Positions 58,001 to 64,000 of a stretch of 64,000 nt of DNA are shown piece after piece; the first letter of the stretch is position 1, and the number at the start of each line of letters is the position of its first letter. The translations under genes were made by a program, and so were the position numbers. This stretch comes from Corythoichthys intestinalis (taxonomy: Eukaryota > Chordata > Actinopteri > Syngnathiformes > Syngnathidae), in assembly GCF_030265065.1 (NCBI RefSeq), contig NC_080416.1, forward strand, positions 22,714,501-22,778,500, in the 5' to 3' direction. The notes under the pieces were generated by a model, which was given only the letters and a program-made list of their open reading frames with translations, had not been told where the DNA came from and made no database searches.

Positions 58001-61000
58001 TTCAGTTTTCAACTGGAACAATTATTTTTGTAGCATAAAAGTTGCGCCAACACTAGCCAGCTAACATGTGACACAAGCACCGTCATTTAATACAGATAGG
58101 AAACTATTTTTTTAAGGAAAACCATTGTTTTTACGCTAGCATCTTTATCCTGAGTATAATTTGAGTACTTTTGCCATCTCTCCAAAAAGAAGCTCAAACT
58201 CTTCTTGAATGGCACTAGCCCGCATTTCTGTGTGCAGGTGTAGTATTCCACTACAGGGACGCCATGGGTCGATATGCACTCACCTTCCACAAGGCCCAGA
58301 GGGCTTGCAAAACCATTGGAGCTCAAATCGCGACTCCTAGTCAGCTTCGGGCGGCATATTTTGACGGGTATGAACAGTGTGATGCAGGCTGGCTAGAAGA
58401 CCGAACCGTTAGGTATGTTCAGATGTTGATGCATCCTTCCTTTTCTATAGCATGTGTCCCCTTCTCATTACATACATCCAAGAATGTTGCAGCTAAGCTG
58501 CAAACCCTCATTTCAGAAACATCTGTCCATCGTTAATTTGCCTATTGTATCCGCTTTGTAACACATTCCTAGATATCCAATCCAAAATCCTCGTGTAGCT
58601 TGCTATGGCGACATGGATGGAGAACCAGGTGTGAGGAACTACGGGAGAATGAATCCACAGGAACACTTTGATGTATATTGCTATGTGGAACACATGGATG
58701 GTATGAGGAACACTCCCTATATCGGCCCAACTCTAGATTTTTGCAAATTAAAAACATGTGATTCGTAGGGGAGGTGTTCCACGACGCTGTTCCACAGCAA
58801 TTGTCCTTCGAGGGGGCCCGGGCATACTGCAGTGCAACAGGAGCGCAGCTGGCTTCTGTAGCGCAGCTTTACCTGGCGTGGAGCGAAGGTCTGGATAACT
58901 GTAGCCCAGGCTGGCTGGCTGACGGCAGCGTACGTTACCCCATCAGGACCCCCAGAGAACGCTGTGGAGGTCCCCAGGCTGGTGTCAAGACTGTGTATCG
59001 CTTCAACAACCAAACAGTCTTTCCAGAGCCATCCAGCCTTTATGACGTATATTGTTACAGAGGTGTGTATACCAAAAGACAAAATCAGTCAACTAGTGTC
59101 GTCCCTCAAAACCTGTCTTCTCTTGAGTCAGAAACTTGCCTTGACTTTTCCTTCTAATCTGTCTCATCTCTAGGTAACAGAACTATACCAACTGACTCTC
59201 CCATGGACATAACAAGCACACTGGAATCTAGCACCCTTGAACAAGATGTTATCATCTTAATGGACAAAGACAAAGAACTGCCACAAGACCAAAGTTCGGA
59301 ACAAATTGAACGTGAGGTTCAAAGTGTTCTAGAAACCATTCCACTATTCTCAGTTCCTCCTACGGAAGAAACCCCGATAGAGGAACAGACGACGTTTACA
59401 TCTGATACATCAGCACCTCCTTTGAGTACCATGGGTGCTTTAGACTTCCAAGGATCTTTTGACGACATATCCTCTTCTACAGAAAAAGACTATGACTCTA
59501 GGCACATCACAGGACTGAGAAATAGTTCTCTCCAAAGCACAGAAACATATGTTACCCTTCGAAACATTTCACTCCATTCCACCTTTTACAACAGCACAGA
59601 TTCATATCACAACTTAACTTACTGGCTATCTGAAGTAGAAAGCACAACAAGGCTAGAAGAGTCTAACGCCACCAATGGCCAGAACTTAACAGCCGACATC
59701 TCAAACCAGGTCACACAGACACTAGAGATGATGACGTCACTGCAGGGTTTGGATTTGAACAGTACGCACACTGACATGCATGAAAATGAGACCCGAGTAG
59801 AGAGTCTAGAAGCTCCTCTTTTGACTATAGACCCAATTGAGAAAAGACAGCCTGCAACACCATTCATCCCAACAACTGAACCCCCGGAGGATCTCTCCTC
59901 ATTTTGGATTCCTGTGAGTGGTTCTGGAGATACTTCTCAAGGTATGAATAAATAATATCAGGGCATACAAATGCCATGCCAGTGTATTAGCATGAATTTG
60001 TTTCTTTTTTTCCCCAGAAAGTCGCAAAGAAGTTGCTGTTTTCAAATTCAGTCCCGAATCAGAGTCCCCAACACACCAGACAGTTTCTACCTCAACCGGC
60101 CATGCTCCACCAGAGTCTTTCACAACCATCCGAGATCAAACCGCAGAAATAACAAAGCATTCTGCCAGTCTCGCCTCGGACAATGTCTCAACACATCTGC
60201 GCCTCTGGGAGTCTGTTTCTGTACAGGAGGGAAGCACCAGTTTGGAAATTGAAGATAACATGGAGAGTGATGAAAAGCAGCCCCTTCCAACCAGACCTAC
60301 TCGTTTTTGGGTAAGCTCACCCTCCACCGAAGCTCCCGAGACGTCCAACGAGTTGCCTACAGATCCGATGACAGTACTGTATCAGCCATCAGGTAATGGA
60401 CACCTCTTTGACAGCGCCACAGTCAGCTATGAGGAGGCAAGTGGACTCGAACCCAATGTAGTCCCAGCACTGACTCGGGAGAGCATTGGTTTTAACTCAA
60501 CCACCAAACAGAGGATTGATGAAGATGCCATTGAAGAAAAAACTTTGGTTTCCCAAAGTGTTATACGGAATTATTCTCCCAACAGAAATGTTGGCAATGA
60601 AACAAATGTTGGTATAATTCCTGAAGAAACAGATACATTTACCCCAAATCCCACAGAAGGAGATGAAGAAACAACATTTGAAAAGGAAACTAAAACTACG
60701 CAAAGTCCAATTGAAGGAGCAACCACACCACTCACAATCCAAGATAACCTTAAAGCAACGCTCAAATCAGAGGAAGCAGTTACAGTCATGGCAATATTTG
60801 AAGAAGAAGCTATAGCATCGCTAAACACTACGGAAACTAAAGTTACACCAATAATTAAAGAGAAGGCCGAAGTGACTGTTACCCAAAAAGAAGGGTCTCA
60901 AGTTACTCCGTTATTTAAAGAAGCTAAAGCTACGCTTACCCCAGGAGATGAAAATTTAGATATACCTATATTTATAGAAGAGGCCAAAGCTACAGTAACC

Positions 61001-62026
61001 CCAAAAGAAGGATCAACTGTAACACAAATGTATGAAGAGACCACAACTACAATAAGTTGGAAAGATGAAGCTAAAATTATACCAATTTTGAAAGAAGATC
61101 AAAAAGATACCATAACCCATAAAGAAGACTCTGCATTAACACAGATGTTTGAATTCACTACTACTACTACTCCAGACCCTGAAAAATCAAGTGGTGTTAC
61201 ACCGATATTTGAAGAAGAGGCTAAAGCTATGTTAAACCTTGAAAACGTAAAACAAAGATTCAAGGAGGAAGTTGTGCCATCCACAAAAGAAGGTTCTACT
61301 GCAACACAGGCATTTGAATTTGAGACTACAGCTACAGTAGACCCTGAAGAATCAACTGATATTGAACCAATATATAAAGAAGTCGCTAAAGTTATGTTAA
61401 ACCTTGAAAAGGGCGGACAAAGATTTGACGAGGAACCTACTATGACCCCAAACACTGACAGGACTACAACACCAGCGGATGACAAGGAGACTACAAGGAT
61501 ATTTGAAAAAGAAGATAAAGTCATCCCAATCTTTAGAGAACATGTTACACCACCTTTTCAAGAGAATCCAATTACAAACTCCAAGGTAGAAGCCGAAGAA
61601 ATGACGACATCGCTCGACGACAGCACTTCCACCGGCCCGGCATTTGACGACGACATCACCATTTTACCCTTTAATTCTGAGCTGTCTAAGTGGGATCTCC
61701 TGACCACCACCACCACTAGACCCCAAGAATCTCTCAAGGATTTGGAGCTCAGCACCAGATCCTCGTCCAGCTCAACCACAATCAAGACAACCACGTGGCG
61801 GTCCTGGATTTCACCGACCACGACCACTCCCAACATCTTCCACCGGATAACTGATCCCTGGAAATCGACTACTTTGGAACCAGAGTATGACTCTACCCAG
61901 GCTCCTTCTGGCCAAGTTTTGCCCAACGAGAGGGTAGCAGCAGCAGCCGGTAAAGTGAAAGTTGCAGGTAACGCTAACATCACTCTCCTCGGCCTAACTG
62001 TCCTCTTCTACCTGACGACACACTAA
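44645..62026 (+). CDS. bcan: Brevican core protein (5' part; GPI-type 3' end)
   Basis: Brevican is a brain extracellular-matrix chondroitin sulfate proteoglycan that binds hyaluronan through its G1 domain. Coding exons join in frame: 44645-44667, 56090-56160, 56232-56588, 58238-58412, 58573-58700, 58769-59062, 59174-59941 and 60018-62026 (read-through) or 60018-61967 (spliced). Read-through gives 1274 aa. Exons 1 and 2 together make a signal peptide ([13 protein letters not shown]..., about 22 residues). The Ig V-domain follows (Cys60-Cys132), then link module 1 (151 to about 248, four Cys, '[16 protein letters not shown]') and link module 2 (252-350, '[16 protein letters not shown]'). Exons 7-8 are the long Thr/Glu-rich attachment region, with candidate chondroitin sulfate sites at Ser598/Ser600 (VSGSGD) and Ser747 (EEASGLEP). 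EGF, lectin and CCP exons are not in the window. Human synteny with HDGF and MRPL24 argues for brevican over neurocan. Confidence 0.93.
45720..46740. repeat. bcan: Unclassified dispersed element with tandem units, in bcan intron 1
   Basis: Two units of about 205 bp lie in tandem at roughly 46030-46415, each with 'catggcggccgtca', 'gaaacaaatagctttttaag' and 'atttctatagatatgaacg'. A T-run precedes them at 46011-46036. The words 'cctaaatccggcgttagaac' (46558) and the part around 45830-45980 match, inverted, the sequence at 62340-63990. So both are copies of one element at least 1 kb long, inserted in opposite directions. No protein is encoded; the class is not known. Confidence 0.6.
46741..48282. 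other. bcan intron 1 sequence with one shared repeat piece
   Basis: Bases 47429-47610 match 35437-35630 ('gtagcggctccaacctat', 'aaatgaaggaaaa', 'cccaaaacacttggc'). A G+C-rich patch at 47190-47280 contains several CpG. No exon, RNA gene or other element end is recognised in the rest. Confidence 0.5.
48283..48636 (+). mobile_element. tRNA-derived SINE, near full length
   Basis: The head has a degenerate polymerase III A-box region ('atggttatcagcggtt') and a B-box-like GGTTGAAAACC at 48346-48356. The body contains the very common fish words 'gcgtgggttttctccggg' and 'tttcctcccacatcccgaaa'. The end reads 'ctccagcacccccgcgac', 'cctcgtgaggataagcg' and a tail of ATGA units (48617-48632). It has drifted, so it is not young. 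A truncated copy is at 21103-21202. Confidence 0.75.
49358..50022 (-). mobile_element. L2/CR1-like LINE 3' end, second copy
   Basis: It shares with 36433-36960 the words 'ccctttattgtcattatac', 'gttgtacaat', 'gcatctccc', 'gtattgcacat' and 'aatgaatattggaca'. Read on the minus strand, it ends in six ATTCT units (plus-strand AGAAT, 49358-49388), the kind of short-unit tail such LINEs carry. Only untranslated sequence is present. Confidence 0.75.
49460..49738 (+). mobile_element. LINE 3' end of a different family, nested
   Basis: One plus-strand frame encodes '[19 protein letters not shown]' then '[13 protein letters not shown]' with a stop at 49641-49643, the C-terminal end of a LINE reverse-transcriptase polyprotein. 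It is followed by the well-known fish tail 'aagcgctatataagtttgag' and (TTA)n. It interrupts the minus-strand LINE end of 49358-50022, with AAGTA possibly duplicated on both sides. Confidence 0.75.
50181..51359. mobile_element. Tc1/mariner element, family A, with inverted interior
   Basis: Both ends belong to family A: CAGTGGGGCAAATAAGTATT and, inverted, the same word; TA lies outside on both sides. The left 0.4 kb matches the family in the normal order and encodes the transposase C terminus on the minus strand (50578-50396, ending 'KGYITMY'). From about 50580 the rest of the transposase is on the plus strand, running from '[18 protein letters not shown]' through '[11 protein letters not shown]' and '[10 protein letters not shown]' to 'QPQNI' and then straight into the right terminal repeat. 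The segment of 'RELKV...QPQNI' is present twice in opposite directions. Confidence 0.9.
50593..51275 (+). pseudogene. Tc1 transposase, family A, rearranged and truncated
   Basis: The plus-strand part begins inside the DNA-binding region and lacks about the first 70 residues. '[13 protein letters not shown]' and '[16 protein letters not shown]' hold the catalytic Asp residues and 'DLNPIENLW' the Glu, but a short deletion near 50910 puts the two halves in different frames. The end is lost: the frame runs into the terminal repeat ('[11 protein letters not shown]'). No enzyme can be made. Confidence 0.88.
51360..52289. other. bcan intron 1 sequence, no element seen
   Basis: Apparently unique sequence; the T-runs and the frames at 51618-52027 (up to 123 codons on both strands) carry no domain or splice evidence. 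No conserved exon recognised. Confidence 0.5.
52290..54905. mobile_element. Inverted pair of AGGGAACC-family ends enclosing 2.2 kb
   Basis: Bases 52290-52480 and, inverted, 54690-54900 match each other: AGGGAACCATG / AGGGTACCACGG at the outside, then 'tgttagtacgagttataa'-type words, 'aacaaaaattaactagtag', 'gccattgttgtt' and 'gtacgctgccg'. They face each other as the two ends of one element would. The interior contains the hAT-like element at 52784-53775 and AT-rich sequence with no transposase frame. Confidence 0.55.
52784..53775. mobile_element. hAT-like composite non-autonomous element, copy 2
   Basis: It begins AGGGTTGTTCCGATCATG and ends GATCGGGACATCTTTAG. An exact 8-bp duplication TTTTATGT lies at 52776-52783 and 53776-53783. 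It is alignable with 9182-10238 along its whole length, including the carried TAGGGCTGTCAAA-family part ('gcgataaatttgacagccc'). So the composite unit, not just its outer ends, has moved. Confidence 0.82.
54906..56089. other. End of bcan intron 1
   Basis: No exon is seen before the acceptor at 56088-56089. Bases 55150-55330 are G+C-richer ('gcatacgggccccccc', 'ccaggactggtgacagag'-like words) and may be a repeat fragment that I do not recognise; frames on both strands there are short. The rest is AT-rich. Confidence 0.45.
56669..57979 (+). mobile_element. Tc1 relic, family H, in bcan intron 3
   Basis: The right end, inverted, reads CAGTCCCTGACAAAAGTCTT; the left end is CACTGTCCCTGACAAAGG. Terminal repeats of about 230 bp match inverted ('ttgctaataacctgactttt', 'tcattaaatg'). 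TA lies outside the ends. The transposase remnant at 57180-57656 shows '[12 protein letters not shown]' and 'WPAQSPDMN' in different frames and the end 'SHTKY' with a stop at 57654-57656. The DNA-binding half is missing. Confidence 0.88.
60740..61560 (+). repeat. bcan: Degenerate protein repeat in bcan exon 8
   Basis: The encoded protein repeats a unit of about 30-35 residues of the form (P/T)IF.EEAKAT.TP.EGS..TQ, seen at '[13 protein letters not shown]', '[14 protein letters not shown]', '[14 protein letters not shown]', '[16 protein letters not shown]' and '[16 protein letters not shown]'. A longer unit of about 55-60 residues (TQ-F-F/T-TTT...PE-S...AK-MLNLE...QRF-EE) occurs twice back to back near 61137-61440. 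This points to growth of the attachment region by internal duplication. Confidence 0.75.
61968..62026 (+). other. bcan: Read-through tail of bcan exon 8: likely GPI-anchor signal
   Basis: At 61967/61968 the sequence AAAGTTGCAG|GTAACG is a good donor in phase 1, the phase used to enter the EGF exon in this family. If it is not used, the frame stays open for 19 more residues: [19 protein letters not shown], then TAA at 62024-62026. This adds small residues (G, N, A, N) suited to be a cleavage site, a hydrophobic run I1260-L1271 and a short polar end. Mammalian brevican has a GPI-anchored isoform made by reading past the same exon. The hydrophobic run is on the short side for a GPI signal, so the anchor is likely but not certain. 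Confidence 0.7.
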
Positions 62027-62310
62027 AACCTCCAAGCTTCCCCCTGGCCCCGACCTGCCTGTGTCTTTGTTGCCTTGTTGTCCATTTCCAAACTCTCTTT
62101 TCTTCCTTCCTCATGACTGGGAAACCACTCCTTTTGGCACTTGTCTAACTGTCCGGTCTCATTACATGTGTAGTTTCCTTCCTCGTTCTTTAACTTCTGT
62201 GAAGTATTGTTGTATAATTCAGTGGTATGCCTGTCAATTCTTTTTTAAATGTCTGATTGCAATTTGAAAGTAACCCTGAATTTTCAATGTTAGAGCATAG
62301 ACTTCACTAT
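62027..62310 (+). other. bcan: Sequence just after the bcan read-through stop
   Basis: If exon 8 is read through, this would be 3' UTR. It is pyrimidine-rich ('ttctcttttcttccttcctc'-like) and holds no AATAAA. If exon 8 is spliced, it is the start of the next intron. The nearest AATAAA is at 62929-62934, inside the repeat downstream. Confidence 0.5.
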
Positions 62311-62448
62311 ATGTTGACGAGGCAGCTCCTACAGACATTGCGTCTGGGTGGCTTTCAGTGCGATAAACTCAAAACACACACTGCGTTCTAACGCCGGATT
62401 TAGGTGGAACAGGACGAAAGTTTTAGTGCATACAAGCAGGCAGGAGTG

Positions 62449-62880
62449 CAGGGCCGGCCCAGGCCATTTGGGGGCCCTAAGCAAAATAATGCCAAGGGGC
62501 CCATATTTTTGGCCCACCATTTCATCGCAGTGTACTGTTAAACCCATACATGCAATCCAACCCATACGTATTTTGTATTTTATCAGATTTTTTTGTTTCT
62601 CTGCTCCAGAAGGATAAATTCTCTTTGACATATTCGTGCATCTATTTTCCAAGCAAGTTTGAGCAATAATCATCGCAAAGCAGGTTCAACGTCACTCCCC
62701 AGGTTGCCAGATTGTAATGACAAGAAAATGGATGTTTGCATAGATAAATGGCAATGCGCGCCACATTATTCACGATGCTCTATTAAAAACACATAAAATG
62801 AGGTTGCCAGATTGGGGGCCCCCTAGTGGTCAGGGGCCCTAAGCAGCGGCATAGTCTACGTATAGGCTGGGCCGGCCTTG
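62449..62880. mobile_element. hAT-like MITE, 432 bp
   Basis: The left end reads CAGGGCCGGCCCAGGCC and the right end GGGCCGGCCTTG. An exact 8-bp duplication CAGGAGTG lies at 62441-62448 and 62881-62888. The interior repeats 'ggggccctaagca' near both ends. No coding frame. Confidence 0.88.
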
Positions 62881-63074
62881 CAGGAGTGCATTGAGAGTGA
62901 TTTTGTCAAGGATTCTGGGTAATTGTTAAATAAAATAGCACCATGCATGCACTTTAAAGTGTTTTGAACAAAAATAAATGAATGGAAAAATTAGCGTAAC
63001 TTTAGCTTGAAATATTTAAGCATAATGAATGATAACTGCCTGTTTTTTTTTTGCTTTTAGCCAAGAATCGAGAC

Positions 63075-63291
63075 CAGGGTTCACTAAATCCGGACCTCGG
63101 TGCCACTTTTCCTCTCGTGTTTTCCACGTCTCTCTCCCCTAACACACCTGAATCAAATGATTATGTCATCAGCAACCTCTCCAGAAGCCTGATAATGATC
63201 CTGATTATTTTTATTCAGGTGTGTTGGAGGAGGGAGACATGGAAAACACGACAGGAAAAGTGGCAACGAGGTCCGGATTTAGTGAACCCTG
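63075..63291. mobile_element. Palindromic hAT-like MITE, 217 bp
   Basis: CAGGGTTCACTAAATCCGGA on the left is matched inverted at the right end, and the pairing goes on through 'cctcg', 'gccacttttcct', 'cgtgttttcc' and 'ctccc' to near the middle. The flanks ATCGAGAC (63067-63074) and ATCTAGAC (63292-63299) are an 8-bp duplication with one change. The related repeat unit near 11240 shows the empty site 'aatcgagactgttttacg'. Transcribed, it would fold into one long hairpin. Confidence 0.88.
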
Positions 63292-64000
63292 ATCTAGACT
63301 GTTTTATGTTCATATCTAGAGAAATTCCGGGATTTACGCATTTATTTACAATAATTTAAACTTAAAAAGCTCTTTGTTTTGTGATAGATGCCATGTTGGA
63401 TTTTGTATCCATACACAATAGCGTAACTTTACATTTAAATAATCAGTTAATTTTCGGCCAACTGCCCGTTTTTGGGCAAAAAATTTGTAATTTCAAAATT
63501 TCTGCATCCATACAAAAAAAAAAGAAAAAAAGGCTTTTACATGTTTTATTTTATGTAAGATTTCACTCTATAAATGACGAGGGACAGATAGCCGGGAAGA
63601 CGTGCTGAGGCAATAGTGACATCGGAATTCAACCTAAACAAGTTGTGATTGTATATAGAAAAATGCAAATTTTGCTTTTGTTAAGTAAAATTAAGATGAT
63701 TCTGTATGCTTTCCTCAAGTATTAAGTTTATGATGTGAAAATTGAGTGATTATTAGCTGTTGAAAACTTATGTCAAATTTGCACTAAATAAAAAAAACTT
63801 AAATTGCTATTTCGGGCAAAAGCTTATATGGTATGTTAAATATTGCTATTGATCCTGAAAATATAGATGATTATCTATGCATTTGGAGATTTTTGTGCAT
63901 TTAGCGTAAAATCTGAAAATTTTATAGTCATTTTAAATTTTGTTATACTGATATAAAAAAATATTGAATTGGGATTTTATTAGGGAATGACTGAATTTGT

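Larger units (their letters stand above)
62311..64000. repeat. Unclassified dispersed element (inverted copy of 45720-46740), cut by window end
   Basis: Landmarks shared inverted with 45720-46740 are 'gttctaacgccggatttagg' (62388), 'gaatgataactgcctg', 'ccaagaatcgagac' and the part after 63800 ('aaatattgctattgatcctg'). Two MITEs are nested in it: 62449-62880 and 63075-63291. No EGF-like exon of bcan is visible here; the downstream exons must lie past 64000. Confidence 0.6.

Noticed and set aside
60497-61983. Minus-strand frames up to 141 codons inside bcan exon 8
   Set aside because: They are antisense to a long biased Thr/Glu-rich coding exon, which leaves few stops on the other strand.
56090-62026. 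Possibility that the proteoglycan is neurocan, aggrecan or versican
   Set aside because: All share Ig and link modules, but the neighbours hdgf and mrpl24 fit the human BCAN region and the read-through tail fits brevican. A tree of G1 domains would settle it.
62027-64000. Search for the EGF, C-type lectin and CCP exons of bcan
   Set aside because: No exon with their cysteine patterns is seen; the space is repeat. They are taken to lie beyond the window, not to be lost.

Overview
This looks like a piece of a teleost fish nuclear genome. It carries small split vertebrate genes with GT-AG introns, many Tc1/mariner elements with fish-type inverted-repeat ends, many short non-autonomous hAT-like elements with 8-bp target duplications, fish LINE and SINE pieces and long (TA)n tracts. 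I cannot name the species. No virus-derived element was recognised.

Four host genes can be read exon by exon: nup42 (minus, 22669-29588, 7 coding exons, 418 aa), hdgf (plus, 30036-32321, 6 coding exons, 207 aa), mrpl24 (plus, 34844-39095, 5 coding exons, 216 aa) and the 5' two thirds of bcan, brevican (plus, from 44645; 8 coding exons seen). hdgf, mrpl24 and bcan also lie close together on human 1q23, which supports the brevican call. nup42 and hdgf are head to head with 447 bp between their start codons. hdgf and mrpl24 are in tandem, and three NRF-1-like sites lie upstream of mrpl24.

Layout: 1-22.6 kb is a gene-free repeat field with nested hAT-like elements, a GT-rich degenerate tract, (TA)n tracts and three Tc1-type elements, one of which holds two other transposons. 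22.7-29.6 kb is nup42, whose large intron holds a decayed and a well-kept Tc1 element. 30-39.2 kb is hdgf and mrpl24; the last large mrpl24 intron holds an L2/CR1-like LINE split by a hAT-like element. 39.2-44.6 kb is intergenic with two larger elements. 44.6-62 kb is bcan, whose 11.4-kb first intron is full of repeats. 62-64 kb is repeat.

The gene products act in different places: Nup42 at the cytoplasmic face of the nuclear pore, HDGF on chromatin, mL24 (uL24m) in the mitochondrial ribosome, brevican in the brain extracellular matrix. They form no pathway, so their grouping is synteny rather than a functional cluster. The most interesting biology is at the end of bcan: exon 8 holds a splice donor that would lead to the secreted form, and directly past it an open read-through tail ending in a hydrophobic segment, as expected for the GPI-anchored brevican isoform known in mammals. 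I found no convincing new defence or mobile system. The transposon nesting, a Tc1 copy with an inverted interior and a 217-bp nearly perfect palindromic MITE are the most unusual DNA structures.
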